Below are positions 37,694-47,600 of a stretch of DNA of 64,000 nt, one piece after another. The translations under genes and the position numbers were made by a program. The stretch lies in contig NZ_LT629763.1 of assembly GCF_900105255.1 (NCBI RefSeq), positions 248,001-312,000 on the forward strand. The letters run 5' to 3'. Origin of the DNA: Halopseudomonas sabulinigri (GTDB taxonomy: Bacteria; Pseudomonadota; Gammaproteobacteria; Pseudomonadales; Pseudomonadaceae). The notes under the pieces are model-generated. The model was given only the letters and a program-made list of their open reading frames with translations, did not search any database and had not been told where the DNA came from. Numbering within the stretch: position 1 is the first letter of the stretch; every line of letters begins with the position of its first letter.

Positions 37694-37785
37694 GCGCGGT
37701 AACGGTCTGGAGCCAGGCCGGGTTGATCAATAAGTCGAGAAGGGGTTTGGTGCCGGGGTGGGTATGGTGCTGGACTGCAACGGAA

Positions 37786-37813
37786 TGCGGGCAAGCCCTT
37801 GGGCTTGCCCGCA
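37786..37813. terminator. Bidirectional stem-loop between MAPEG and lipoprotein genes
   Basis: Perfect 13-bp arms TGCGGGCAAGCCC (37786-37798) and GGGCTTGCCCGCA (37801-37813) with a 2-base loop lie between convergent genes, 10 bases from the stop of the minus-strand lipoprotein. Flanking sequence is only mildly T-rich on either strand. Confidence 0.75.
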
Positions 37814-37823
37814 ATCGGTTCTG

Positions 37824-38180
37824 TTACTCTTCTTCGATGGCGCGTTCCATGGACTCCTTAGACTCAACGGCAGCATCCTTCACCGCTTCACCCTTGTCTT
37901 CCACGTAATCAGCGGAGGTATCGTAGGCTTCTTCGATATTCTCGCCAGCGGCATCCATCTTGTCTTCAATGACCTCGCCAGTGGTCTTCTCGTTACCGGT
38001 CATTTCACGGGCTTTCTGCTCAACGGCATCGCCGGTCTCTTCGGCGGCGTCACCCATGTTGTCCACGGCTTCGGAAACATTTTCTTTGGCGCGGTCCATC
38101 TTGTCTTCGGGCTCATCCTGACAACCTGCTACCAGGCCGACGGCACTCACCAACATCGCAGCTGCAAACAGTTTTTTCAT
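37824..38180 (-). CDS. Acidic helical lipoprotein (118 residues)
   Basis: A lipoprotein signal (MKKLFAAAMLVSAVGLVAGC) is followed by a highly acidic, Ala/Glu/Asp-rich body with repeated NMGDAAEETGDAVEQKA-like segments and no cysteine after the lipidated one. This predicts an extended amphipathic helix, similar to small envelope stress or hydrophilin-like proteins. The function is unknown. It is a paralogue of the 61-residue gene immediately upstream (38234-38419): both mature proteins begin CQDEPEDKM. The residue after Cys is Gln, so the Lol rules favour the outer membrane. Confidence 0.8.
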   Translation of the reverse strand: MKKLFAAAMLVSAVGLVAGCQDEPEDKMDRAKENVSEAVDNMGDAAEETGDAVEQKAREMTGNEKTTGEVIEDKMDAAGENIEEAYDTSADYVEDKGEAVKDAAVESKESMERAIEEE

Positions 38181-38233
38181 CTTAATCTCCTTATGATGAA
38201 AACAGGCTTATCTTTACGTGCTTGTTATAGGTA

Positions 38234-38419
38234 TTACTGCGCTTCCTGGGCTTTCTGCTCGATGGCATCGCCGGTTTCCTCGGCGGCGTCACCCATGTTT
38301 TCCATGGCGTCAGAAACGGAATCTGCTGCGTCTTCCATCTTGTCTTCGGGCTCATCCTGGCAACCTGCCAACAGACCCATGCCCGCCATCAAGATAGCTG
38401 CTACGGCTAATTTTTTCAT
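38234..38419 (-). CDS. Acidic helical lipoprotein (61 residues), paralogue of downstream gene
   Basis: Signal MKKLAVAAILMAGMGLLAGC, then QDEPEDKMEDAADSVSDAMENMGDAAEETGDAIEQKAQEAQ in two parts: an acidic start and one copy of the NMGDAAEETGDA segment. It is effectively a shorter version of the 118-residue protein encoded 53 bases downstream on the same strand, indicating tandem duplication followed by extension or loss. The two probably share a promoter in 38420-38602. Function unknown. Confidence 0.78.
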   Translation of the reverse strand: MKKLAVAAILMAGMGLLAGCQDEPEDKMEDAADSVSDAMENMGDAAEETGDAIEQKAQEAQ

Positions 38420-38602
38420 CGTAATTCTCCATACTGATGATGTTGAATGTCAGGCATATAGGCCGTGTGCGCGGCGTGAAGTTCCGTTGCCTGCAGTTTC
38501 TGGAGTCAAAACTGTGATCTGGGTACTATGCTCACCCTTATGGCGCAGCGATCAACAAGCCGCGTTTGAATGCCAATGGCACAGCAAATAGCAGGATGAG
38601 CA

Positions 38603-39070
38603 ATGAGTAGTATTCAAGAGCGGGCGCAGAACTTTCTGTCTGTGCTGCGGCACTGTCAGCATCTGGGTTTGAGCGTCGAGCAGGCCGATGAAAACGGCCT
38701 GATCATCAAACTGCCCTACAGCGATAAAATCGTGGGTAACCCGGTGACGGGGCTGATTCATGGCGGCGCCATCACCACCTTGATGGACACCTGCTGCGGC
38801 ATCTCGACCGTCTGCTATCTACCGAGCTTTGAAATCTGCCCGACGCTGGATCTGCGAATCGACTACATGCGGCCTGCCGAGCCCGGCAAACCTATTTTCG
38901 GTTTTGCCGAGTGCTACCGCGTGACGCCCACGGTGATCTTCACGCGTGGCGTGGCCTATCAGGAGGACCGCGAGCAACCCATTGCCCATGTTGTGGGCAC
39001 CTTTATGCGCATGGGTAAGGCGGCGGAGCAGGGTGGCTTGAACGGCAAGGTTGATGGGGGCGCAGTATGA
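38603..39070 (+). CDS. PaaI-family hotdog thioesterase (first of pair)
   Basis: This 155-residue protein has the hotdog signature IHGGAITTLMDTCCGISTVCYL and following LDLRIDYMRPA. Members hydrolyse acyl- or aryl-CoA. AGGATGAG lies just before the ATG. Its stop overlaps the next thioesterase gene (ATGA at 39067-39070). The pair forms a translation-coupled unit, possibly a heteromeric enzyme; that is inference. Confidence 0.88.
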   Translation: MSSIQERAQNFLSVLRHCQHLGLSVEQADENGLIIKLPYSDKIVGNPVTGLIHGGAITTLMDTCCGISTVCYLPSFEICPTLDLRIDYMRPAEPGKPIFGFAECYRVTPTVIFTRGVAYQEDREQPIAHVVGTFMRMGKAAEQGGLNGKVDGGAV

Positions 39071-39537
39071 GTTTGGACGAACTGAAAGCCATGAACCTGG
39101 ATGAGCTGAAAGTGCAGGAGGTCGTTGCCAGCTCGCACCAGAGCGGTGATTACAGCCCGCTGGTCAGGCTGATTCCGTATGCCAGCATGATCGGCATGGA
39201 AGTAACCCGGTTGGGCGATGAAGCGGTGTTTCGCCTGCCCAAGTCTGAAGACAATATCGGTAACCCGGTATTGCCAGCGTTGCACGGTGGCGTGATTGCG
39301 GGCTTTATGGAGCAGTCTGCCATGTTGCACCTGATGATCTTCATGAACAGTGCGGTGTTTCCCAAAATCATCGACTTCTCGGTAGATTACCTGCGGGCCG
39401 GGTTATACCGTGATACGTTTGCAACCTGTCAGGTGTGGCGGCAGGGCCGGCGCGTGGGCAATGTGGCGATTACCGCCTGGCAGACACGTTCAAAAGAGCC
39501 GATTGCAACGGCCAGGGCACATTTCAAGCTCGATTAG
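39067..39537 (+). CDS. PaaI-family hotdog thioesterase (second of pair)
   Basis: This 156-residue hotdog protein has LHGGVIAGFMEQSAMLHLMI in place of the usual HGG helix and DFSVDYLRAGLYRDTFA as strand motif. Sequence similarity to the preceding gene is at fold level only, so this is an old duplication or a distinct family member. The first 25 residues are unusual (MSLDELKAMNLDELK, a short internal repeat) and the start relies on the ATGA overlap. The next gene follows after 26 bases. Confidence 0.86.
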   Translation: MSLDELKAMNLDELKVQEVVASSHQSGDYSPLVRLIPYASMIGMEVTRLGDEAVFRLPKSEDNIGNPVLPALHGGVIAGFMEQSAMLHLMIFMNSAVFPKIIDFSVDYLRAGLYRDTFATCQVWRQGRRVGNVAITAWQTRSKEPIATARAHFKLD

Positions 39538-39563
39538 CATTGGTAGGGGAGTAGTGCACAGAC

Positions 39564-40523
39564 ATGGAAGCCTTGTTGATTCTGGGTGGTGCAGTTGTCT
39601 TTCTGGTCGCCTGGGTATGGCTGGCCCTGGCCAGTCGCAACCTCTCGGTAGGGCTGTTTGTGGTCGCGCTGGTGGCGCCGGTGGTGACCCTGGTCTTGCG
39701 GGGCAAGGGCTACCTCAGGCCGCCTCGCTTGCTGTTGCTGCTGGGTATCCTGATCAGTCTGGGCGGTTTGGCTTTGCTCTATCGAGAGCAGCCGGAGCAA
39801 TTTGATCGGCTGGTGTCGGGCCAGTGGGTGCAGCAACCGGACGACAGCGCGCTCAGCGGTACCCTGATGGATCAGCCCTTTATCCCCACCGAGGTTCGTT
39901 GGCAGGGCAAGCACCTGATCTTCGCGGAAAAGGTAGGTGAGCGCACCCGTCGCTCGCTGGTGGTCAAGTTTGATCGTGCGACATCCTTGCTGCAGGGAAC
40001 GGCCATTGACCTGTTGCCGGGCGACGTCGGGCCGTGGCCCGAAATGGTCCTGCAGTGGTACACCGGCGCCCTCGAGCAGCCAGGCCTACGCCGCCTGGAC
40101 GGCGCCTACAGCATGAGCCTGGCCTTCTCGGCACAGGGTTCCAGCACGCAGATGATCGTGCACCTGCACCTGCCTAGCGAGTTCGGTACGCGCCTGAGCG
40201 GCAGTGTGCTGCTGGATGGTCAGCCCAGCTGGCTAGGCAAGTCGGCCGTGGTGGCGCCAGTCCCAGCGCCGGCACCTGAACCGCCGCCGGTTATCAAGCC
40301 TGAATGGCAGGACATCAGCGTGCTTGCGCTGCTGGATGAACCGCGGTTGTTCATTGGCCAGCCGGTGCGGCTGACCACTACTGCAGGCAAGGAGTTCGCC
40401 GGAGTACTCAAGGCGGTCACCGCTGACAAACGCGTGGTACTGGCGCTGCCGCAGGGCGCCAACCAGGTGGATTTTCAGTTCCATCCGGTGGATATCGAGC
40501 GCCTGCGCACCCGCACGCGCTGA
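39564..40523 (+). CDS. Membrane-anchored protein of unknown function (319 residues)
   Basis: I do not recognise a named family. It has two to three N-terminal hydrophobic helices (about 1-75), then a soluble, strand-rich domain. A Pro-rich linker (VPAPAPEPPPVIKP) follows, then a small C-terminal domain (LFIGQPVRLTTTAGKEFAGVLKAVTADKRVVL) that resembles an Sm- or KOW-like barrel in pattern only. AGGGGAG precedes the ATG. It probably ends the operon of the two thioesterases. The position before htpG agrees with a conserved hypothetical gene in other pseudomonads. Confidence 0.75.
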   Translation: MEALLILGGAVVFLVAWVWLALASRNLSVGLFVVALVAPVVTLVLRGKGYLRPPRLLLLLGILISLGGLALLYREQPEQFDRLVSGQWVQQPDDSALSGTLMDQPFIPTEVRWQGKHLIFAEKVGERTRRSLVVKFDRATSLLQGTAIDLLPGDVGPWPEMVLQWYTGALEQPGLRRLDGAYSMSLAFSAQGSSTQMIVHLHLPSEFGTRLSGSVLLDGQPSWLGKSAVVAPVPAPAPEPPPVIKPEWQDISVLALLDEPRLFIGQPVRLTTTAGKEFAGVLKAVTADKRVVLALPQGANQVDFQFHPVDIERLRTRTR

Positions 40524-40552
40524 CGGAATTTTCGCCTGTCGTAATGGCGGGC

Positions 40553-40580
40553 CTTGAAAAACGACAGCCAGCCCCCATTT
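40553..40580 (+). promoter_or_regulatory. Heat-shock (sigma-32/RpoH) promoter of htpG
   Basis: CTTGAAA (40553-40559), a 13-base spacer and CCCCATTT (40573-40580) match the classical sigma-32 consensus exactly. It lies 75 bases before the htpG ATG, so htpG is expected to be heat inducible. Confidence 0.88.
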
Positions 40581-40593
40581 CCTCTCCATTGCC

Positions 40594-40620
40594 GGCCCTA
40601 TCTCCTGACGAGGTAGGGCC
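40594..40620 (+). ncRNA. Stem-loop at the 5' end of the htpG leader
   Basis: Arms GGCCCTATCTC (40594-40604) and GAGGTAGGGCC (40610-40620) with one G-T pair and loop CTGAC. Because the sigma-32 promoter ends at 40580, transcripts would begin close to this stem, which could protect the 5' end; it could alternatively terminate the upstream operon. It is a leader element, not a separate gene. Confidence 0.5.
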
Positions 40621-40654
40621 ACGTTTCAACTGAACGCTATGGAGACAATTCGAC

Positions 40655-42559
40655 ATGACCGTGGAAAGCCAAAAGGAAACGCTCGGGTTCCAGACTGAGG
40701 TGAAGCAACTGCTGCATCTCATGATCCATTCGATGTATTCGAACAAGGAGATTTTCCTCCGCGAGCTGGTTTCCAATGCGTCCGACGCTTCCGACAAGCT
40801 GCGCTTCGAAGCGATCGCCAACCCCGAGCTGCTCGAAGATCAGCCCGATCTGCGCATTCGCATCAGCGCCGATGAGAAAGCCAACACCTTGACCATCGAA
40901 GACAATGGCATCGGCATGTCGCGTCAGGAAGTGATCGATCATCTGGGTACCATTGCCAAATCTGGCACCGCAGCATTTATGCAGCAGCTGACCGGCGACC
41001 AGAAGAAAGACGCCAGCCTGATTGGCCAGTTTGGTGTGGGCTTTTACAGTGCATTCATCGTTGCCGACAAGGTCGAGGTGTTTACCCGCCGCGCTGGTTT
41101 GAGCGCCGGTGAGGGTGTGCACTGGGAGTCGGCCGGTGAGGGCGAGTTCAGCATTGCTACCGTCGAGAAGCCCGAGCGTGGTACCCGTATCGTACTGCAC
41201 CTCAAGAGCACCGAATCCGAGTTTGCCGATGGTTTCCGTCTGCGCAACGTGGTAACCAAATACTCCGACCATATCTCCCTGCCCATCGAGTTGCCCAAGC
41301 AACACCACGGTGAAGAGGCCGACAAGCCAGCAGAAACCGAGTGGGAAAGCGTCAACCGCGCCAGCGCGCTCTGGACTCGCCCGCGTACCGAGGTTAAGGA
41401 CGAGGAGTATCAGGAGTTCTACAAACACGTTGCCCATGACTTCGAGAACCCGCTGAGCTGGAGCCACAACAAGGTCGAAGGCAAGCTGGAATACACCAGC
41501 CTGCTCTACGTGCCGGGTCGTGCGCCCTTTGATCTGTATCAGCGTGAAGCACCGCGCGGCCTCAAGCTGTATGTGCAGCGCGTATTCATCATGGACGACG
41601 CCGAGCAGTTCCTGCCGCTGTACCTGCGCTTTATCAAGGGTGTGGTGGACTCCAACGACCTGTCGTTGAACGTCTCGCGGGAGATTCTGCAGAAAGACCC
41701 GGCGATCGACAGCATGAAGTCGGCGCTGACCAAGCGCACACTGGATATGCTGGCCAAACTGGCCAAGAACGAGCCAGAGCAGTATGCGACCTTCTGGAAA
41801 GCCTTCGGCAGCGTATTGAAAGAAGGCCCGGCGGAAGACTTCGCTAACCGCGAAAAAATCGCCAGCCTGCTGCGCTTTGCCTCTACCCAGCAGAACGACG
41901 ACAGCGAAGTAGTCAGCCTGGACGCCTACCTTGAGCGTATGGTCGAGGGGCAGGACAAGATCTACTACCTCACTGGCGAGCGTTACAACCAAGTGAAGAA
42001 CAGCCCGCACCTCGAGATCTTCCGCAAGAAGGGAATCGAAGTGCTGCTGCTGACCGACCGTATCGACGAATGGCTGATGAGCCACCTGACCGAGTACAGC
42101 GGCAAGCAGTTTGTCGACATTGCGCGCGGTGACCTGGATCTCGGCAAGCTGGAAGGCGAAGAAGACAAACAGGAGCAGGAAAAGCAGGCCGAAGCCAAGG
42201 CCGATCTGGTCAAGCGTATTCAGGATGTCCTCAAGGATGAGCTGCAGGAAGTGCGCGTATCCCATCGCTTGACCGATTCGCCGGCGGTGCTGGTGATCAA
42301 CGAGGATGACATGGGCCTGCAGATGCGCAAGATTCTCGAAGCTACCGGCCAGAAGGCGCCGGAGAGCAAGCCGATTCTTGAGATCAACACCAGCCATCCG
42401 CTGCTCGACAAGCTGGACGCGGAGCAGGATGAGGCGCGGTTCGGCGACCTCAGCCGCATCCTGTTCGATCAGGCGGCACTGGCCGCAGGCGAGTCCTTGC
42501 AGGATCCGGCTGCCTACGTGCGCCGTCTCAACAGCCTGTTGGTTGAGCTTAGCCGTTAA
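40655..42559 (+). CDS. htpG: Molecular chaperone HtpG (Hsp90)
   Basis: This 634-residue cytoplasmic ATP-dependent chaperone has the N-terminal GHKL ATPase motifs [17 protein letters not shown] and [11 protein letters not shown]. The middle-domain LFDLYQR-type catalytic loop appears as [26 protein letters not shown], and the C-terminal dimerisation region is normal. Length matches the family. It is preceded by a consensus heat-shock promoter and leader hairpin and followed by a clear terminator. Confidence 0.98.
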   Translation: MTVESQKETLGFQTEVKQLLHLMIHSMYSNKEIFLRELVSNASDASDKLRFEAIANPELLEDQPDLRIRISADEKANTLTIEDNGIGMSRQEVIDHLGTIAKSGTAAFMQQLTGDQKKDASLIGQFGVGFYSAFIVADKVEVFTRRAGLSAGEGVHWESAGEGEFSIATVEKPERGTRIVLHLKSTESEFADGFRLRNVVTKYSDHISLPIELPKQHHGEEADKPAETEWESVNRASALWTRPRTEVKDEEYQEFYKHVAHDFENPLSWSHNKVEGKLEYTSLLYVPGRAPFDLYQREAPRGLKLYVQRVFIMDDAEQFLPLYLRFIKGVVDSNDLSLNVSREILQKDPAIDSMKSALTKRTLDMLAKLAKNEPEQYATFWKAFGSVLKEGPAEDFANREKIASLLRFASTQQNDDSEVVSLDAYLERMVEGQDKIYYLTGERYNQVKNSPHLEIFRKKGIEVLLLTDRIDEWLMSHLTEYSGKQFVDIARGDLDLGKLEGEEDKQEQEKQAEAKADLVKRIQDVLKDELQEVRVSHRLTDSPAVLVINEDDMGLQMRKILEATGQKAPESKPILEINTSHPLLDKLDAEQDEARFGDLSRILFDQAALAAGESLQDPAAYVRRLNSLLVELSR

Positions 42560-42616
42560 GCGGCCGAAGGCGATTGGCGTGCACCGCGCCAGTCGCCACA
42601 GACAATGTTACGAATG

Positions 42617-42641
42617 ATGCCTGCGCAAGCAGGCATTTTTT
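42617..42641 (+). terminator. Rho-independent terminator of htpG
   Basis: Arms ATGCCTGC (42617-42624) and GCAGGCAT (42629-42636), loop GCAA, followed by six T. It lies about 60 bases past the stop. Confidence 0.92.
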
Positions 42642-42696
42642 ATGTGTATGGGGTTATGCTTGGGCCTTTCTTGCGGATGCTGAAAGGAGATGGCAG

Positions 42697-43473
42697 ATGA
42701 AAAAGACCCTGAGCACACTGGTGATGACCGGGCTGGCCAGCATGGCGCAAGCCGAGATGACTGTGCAGAACGTGGCTTACGAGATTGATGGCGAGGCGTA
42801 TGAGGGGCTGCTGGTATTTGATGACAGCATCACCGAGCCGCGCCCTGGCGTGCTGATGGTGCCCAATTGGATGGGCGTCACCGAGCAGGCCGCGGAGAAA
42901 GCCGCTAAAGTCGCGGGTTCCGATTACGTGGTTTTCGTCGCGGACATGTACGGTAAGGATATTCGTCCGGCCAACGCTGACGAGGCTGGTGCAGCTGCCA
43001 CCAAGGTGCGCTCAGACCGGCCGCTGATGCGTCACCGTGTGAATACTGCACTGCAGGTGCTGCGCGAGCAGGCCGCTAGCGTGCCGCTACAGACCGACAA
43101 TCTGGTGGCTATTGGGTTCTGTTTTGGCGGCGGCACGGTGCTGGAGCTGGCGCGGTCTGGCACCGAGATCAAGGGCGTGGTGTCTTTCCACGGTAACCTG
43201 GATACGCCCGAACCGGCTGACGCCAAGGCGATCAGGATGCCGGTGCTGGTGCTGCATGGCGCCAATGACCCCTTTGTTCCGCAGGAGCAGGTATTGGCCT
43301 TTGAGGACGAAATGCGCAACGCCAACGTAGACTGGCAATTGGTCAGTTATGGCGGTGCGGTGCATTCCTTTTCCGACCCCTACGCAAAAATGCCTGGCAA
43401 GGCCGAATACCATCCTGTGGTAGCAAAGCGGGCCTTCGCCGCGATGCGGCAGTTCTTCGACGAAGTGCTTTAA
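42697..43473 (+). CDS. Exported dienelactone hydrolase-family protein
   Basis: This 258-residue alpha/beta hydrolase carries a short signal peptide (MKKTLSTLVMTGLASMAQA). The catalytic triad is Cys142 (GFCFGGG), Asp191 (HGANDPF) and His223 (GGAVHSF), the Cys-Asp-His arrangement of dienelactone hydrolases. A nearly equivalent gene follows htpG in P. aeruginosa (PA1597). The physiological substrate is unknown; a periplasmic location argues against the classical beta-ketoadipate role. AAAGGAGA lies before the ATG; the upstream extension to 42574 spans the terminator and is rejected. Confidence 0.9.
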   Translation: MKKTLSTLVMTGLASMAQAEMTVQNVAYEIDGEAYEGLLVFDDSITEPRPGVLMVPNWMGVTEQAAEKAAKVAGSDYVVFVADMYGKDIRPANADEAGAAATKVRSDRPLMRHRVNTALQVLREQAASVPLQTDNLVAIGFCFGGGTVLELARSGTEIKGVVSFHGNLDTPEPADAKAIRMPVLVLHGANDPFVPQEQVLAFEDEMRNANVDWQLVSYGGAVHSFSDPYAKMPGKAEYHPVVAKRAFAAMRQFFDEVL

Positions 43474-43517
43474 GCCAGTGGGGCGCTCTGGATAGTTGCG
43501 TTAGTACATGAGTAACC

Positions 43518-44606
43518 ATGGGTAGCTCAATGTTTTCAAAGAATAAAAATAACCTGGTTGCGCTGCTGTTTGGGTTCTTTAGCCCTTTGGCTGTCGCTCA
43601 GGTCGCGCGGCTGCCGGTCATAGTGGCGGCGGTGGAGGAGCGCACCCTGAACAGCGATATCCAGGCGCTCGGTACCCTCCAGGCGAACGAGTCAGCGCAG
43701 TTGACCAGCCCGATTTCGGCGACCATTTCACGCATCCATTTTGATGACGGCCAGCGAGTGGCTGCCGGCGAAGTACTGGTCGAGCTGACCAACCGCGAGC
43801 AGGTGGCTGAGCTGGAGGAGGCCAGGGTGGCGTTGGACGATGCCCGTCGTCAGTTGCAGCGCACCCGTCAGCTGGTGGATAACAAGTTTGTCTCGGCGCA
43901 GGAATTGGATGGTCGACAGCGCGAATTTGAAGTGGCCCAGGCGCGCCTCGGCGCCGTTGAAGCGCGTTTGGCAGACCGCCTGATCAAGGCGCCCTTTGCC
44001 GGCGTACTGGGGTTGCGGCAGATCAGTATCGGAACATTGCTGTCGCCGGGCATGCCGGTTGCCACGCTGCTGGACGACAGTGTCATGAAACTGGATTTCA
44101 GCATTCCGGAAACCCGCATGGCGCAGCTGCGACCGGGCCTGGGAATCATCGCCGTTGCCAGTGCCTTCCCTGAACGTAGCTTCATCGGGAGTATCGTTTC
44201 GCTGGACAACCGGGTAGACCCGATCACGCGGGCTATTCGCGTGCGCGCCGAGCTGGATAACGAGGAGCGCCTGCTGCGCGCCGGCATGCTGATGAGCGTC
44301 AGTGTGGCCAGTGCTCCGCGCCAGACTCTGGTTATTCCAGAAGAAGCGCTGTTGCCGCTGGGCGACAAGCAGTTCGTCATGCGTATTGAAGGCTCGTCCG
44401 GGGCACTGCACGCACAGAGCGTGCGGGTAGCCATAGGTGAGCGGCTGCCTGGGTTGGTAGAGATTACCTCTGGGTTGGCGTTAGGTGAGCGGGTGGTGAC
44501 CCACGGTGGCTTTCGCTTGGTTTCCGGTCAGCCGGTGCTGATCAAGGCTGAAGTGGCTGCAGGTGAATCAGTGCGGCCGGCGCTCAACGCGGCGGCGACG
44601 CCCTGA
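43518..44606 (+). CDS. RND efflux periplasmic adaptor (membrane fusion protein)
   Basis: This 362-residue adaptor bridges the RND pump to an outer-membrane channel. Seen: a signal sequence ending near AVAQ without lipobox, then the split lipoyl domain (halves around GTLQANESAQLTSPISATI and IKAPFAGVLGLRQISIGTLL) flanking a helical hairpin of about 60 residues. Beta-barrel and membrane-proximal domains follow. It pairs with the pump gene 13 bases downstream. An internal in-frame ATG 12 bases later (MFSKNKNN) is an alternative start. No outer-membrane factor gene is adjacent. Confidence 0.93.
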   Translation: MGSSMFSKNKNNLVALLFGFFSPLAVAQVARLPVIVAAVEERTLNSDIQALGTLQANESAQLTSPISATISRIHFDDGQRVAAGEVLVELTNREQVAELEEARVALDDARRQLQRTRQLVDNKFVSAQELDGRQREFEVAQARLGAVEARLADRLIKAPFAGVLGLRQISIGTLLSPGMPVATLLDDSVMKLDFSIPETRMAQLRPGLGIIAVASAFPERSFIGSIVSLDNRVDPITRAIRVRAELDNEERLLRAGMLMSVSVASAPRQTLVIPEEALLPLGDKQFVMRIEGSSGALHAQSVRVAIGERLPGLVEITSGLALGERVVTHGGFRLVSGQPVLIKAEVAAGESVRPALNAAATP

Positions 44607-44619
44607 TGCGGCAGCGGCC

Positions 44620-47600
44620 ATGATTCTTTCCGATACCGCTGTTCTGCGGCCCGTATTTGCCACCGTATTGTCACTACTGCTGGTGATTTTCGGCCTGGTG
44701 GCGTTCAACGAGTTGCCACTGCGTGAGTACCCTGACATCGACCCGCCGGTGGTGACCATCGAGACCGACTACGTTGGCGCCAACGCCAGCGTGGTCGACT
44801 CGCAGATTACCCAGGTGATCGAAGAGCGCATCGCCGGCATTGAAGGGATCGAGTTTATCGAGGCGCGCAGCGAAGATGGCCGCTCGCAGATTACCGTGCG
44901 CTTCGCCATCGACAAGGACATCAACGAAGCAGCCAACGATATTCGCGACCGTGTCTCCAGCGCCGCCGGCAACCTGCCGGTCGAGGCCGACCCGCCGGAA
45001 GTACAGAAGCTCGACGCCAACGAGGATGTCATCGTCTGGTGGAATCTGACCAGCGACCGCCTCAGCCTGCCTGAACTCACCGACTACGCAGAGCGCTATC
45101 TGGTAGACCGCTTCTCCACACTCAATGGTGTGGCACGGGTGCAGGTTGGCGGGTCGCAGCGCTTTGCCATGCGTGTGTGGCTCGACGCCCAGGCGCTGGC
45201 GGCGCGCAATCTCACCGCCGAGGATGTCGAGCAGGCGCTACGCCGCGAGAACGTGGAGCTGCCGGCGGGCTCGGTGGAATCGATCAATCGCCAGTTCACC
45301 GTGCGCGTCACGCGCGCGTTCAATGACGCCGAGCAATTCAGCCGGCTGGTGGTCGCCCGCGGCGACGATAACTATCTGGTCCGCTTGGGCGAAGTGGCGC
45401 GGGTCGAGCGGGGTACTGAGGAAAGCCGCAACCTGTTTCGCGGCAACGGCGTACCTATGGTCGGCATTGGCCTGACGCGGCAATCCACCGCCAACACGCT
45501 GGAGGTGTCGCGCAGCTCCAAGCAACTGGTCGATGAGCTGAACCCGACGCTACCTGAAGGCATGCAGATTCTGCCCAGTTACGACAGCGCGATTTTTATC
45601 GAGGGCGCGGTAAAGGAGGTCTACAGCACCCTGCTGATTGCACTGGTGCTGGTGGTGATCGCGATTTTCATCTTCCTCGGCAGTCCGCGGGCGATTCTGG
45701 TGCCAGCGGTGACCCTGCCGGTCTCCATCATGGCGACTTTTATTGCTCTGCTGCTGTTTGGTTTTACCGTCAACCTGCTGACCTTGCTGGCGCTGGTGCT
45801 GGCTATCGGGCTGGTGGTCGACGACGCCATTATCGTTCTTGAAAACGTTCGCAGACGCATCGACGAGCTGGATGAAACGCCTTTGGTAGCGGCCTTTTAC
45901 GGCACGCGTCAGGTTGGCTTCGCGGTGGTGTCGACCACCCTGGTACTGATCGCCGTGTTTGTACCCATCGCCTTTTTGCAGGGTGATGTCGGGCGCCTGT
46001 TTTCCGAGTTTGCCCTGACCATGGCGGCGGCCGTGGCCTTCTCCAGCTTTGTTGCGCTCACACTCTCGCCGGTACTCGCCGCCAAGGTACTCAAGCCCCA
46101 CGATGAGGGACGCCTGAGCCGCGCGGTAGAGCGGATACTGCACCACAGTCGCGCAGTCTATCGGCGTCTGCTGGTCGCGGTGTTACGGCTACGCTGGCTG
46201 GCGCTGGTAGTGTTTGTGTTGTTGGCGGCCGGCACTGGCTGGCTATTCCAGACGCTGCCCAGCGAATACACCCCGCGTGAGGATCGTGGCACCTTTTTCA
46301 TCATCGTCAACGGCCCCGAGGGTGCTACTTACGAGTACATGAACGATTACATGGGCGAGATCGAGGCGCGCATGTCGGAGTATGTCGACAGCGGCGAGGT
46401 TACGCGCATGCTAGTGCGGGCGCCGCGCTCCTTTGGCGGGGTCACCACCTTCAACACAGGTATGGTCATTGTGGTGCTGGATGACTGGGAGCGCCGCCGC
46501 TCCGGCTGGGAGATTATGCAGCAAGTACAGCGCGACATGGCCGATCTGACCGGGGTACGGGTATTCCCGATCATGCGCCAGGGCTTTGGTGGTCAGCAGT
46601 TACAACCTTTCCAACTGGTGATCGGCGGCGCCGGCAGCTACGACGAGTTGGCCGAGTGGCGCGATCTGCTGTTGTCGCGAATCCAGCAGGACAACCCGGG
46701 CCTGGAGAACATCGATACCGACTACAAGGAAAACCAGCCGCAGCTGCAGGTCGATATCGACTACGACCGCGCGGCCGATCTAGGGGTGAACATCAGCGTG
46801 GTGGGGCGTACCCTGGAGACCATGTTTGGCTCGCGGCGGGTGACCACTTACATCGACGATGGCGAAGAGTACGATGTGATTCTGGAAGGCGAACGCAGCC
46901 AGCAACGCAGCCCGGCGGCGCTGGAAAACATCTACGTGCGCTCCGATACCAGTGGGGAGCTGATACCGCTGTCCAATCTGATCACCCTGCGCGACACGGC
47001 CGGCTCCACCACCCTTAACCGTTACAACCGCTCACGCGCCATCACCATCAGTGCCTCACTCGCCGAAGGCGTGCCGCTGGGCGTGGCCCTGACACAGGTC
47101 GAGCAGATGGCGCGCGAGCTGCTGCCGGAAACCCTGGTACTGGATTACAAGGGTGACTCGCTGGATTTGCGTAACGCCGGCAGCTCGATGGTGTTTATTT
47201 TCATCCTTGGGCTGCTGGTGGTATTTCTGGTGTTGGCGGGGCAATTCGAGAGTTTCGTGCACCCGCTGATCATCATGCTGGGCGTGCCCATGGCGATTGG
47301 CGGCGCGCTACTGGGCCTGTGGCTCACCGGCAATACGCTGAACCTCTACAGCCAGATTGGTTTGGTCATGCTGATTGGCCTGGCGGCCAAGAATGGCATT
47401 CTCATCGTCGAATTTGCCAACCAGCTGCGTGATCAGGGTATGGACTTTGATCAAGCGCTGACCGAGGCCAGTGTCTTGCGCTTGCGCCCAATTCTGATGA
47501 CCGGTGTGACCACGGTGGCCGGCGCCGTGCCGCTGGTGCTGGCGTTTGGCGCCGGGGCGGAAACCCGCTCGGTCATCGGCATTGTGGTGATTTCCGGCGT

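Noticed and set aside
40637..42397. A 586-codon open frame opposite htpG
   Set aside because: Antisense shadow; htpG is certain and has its own promoter and terminator.
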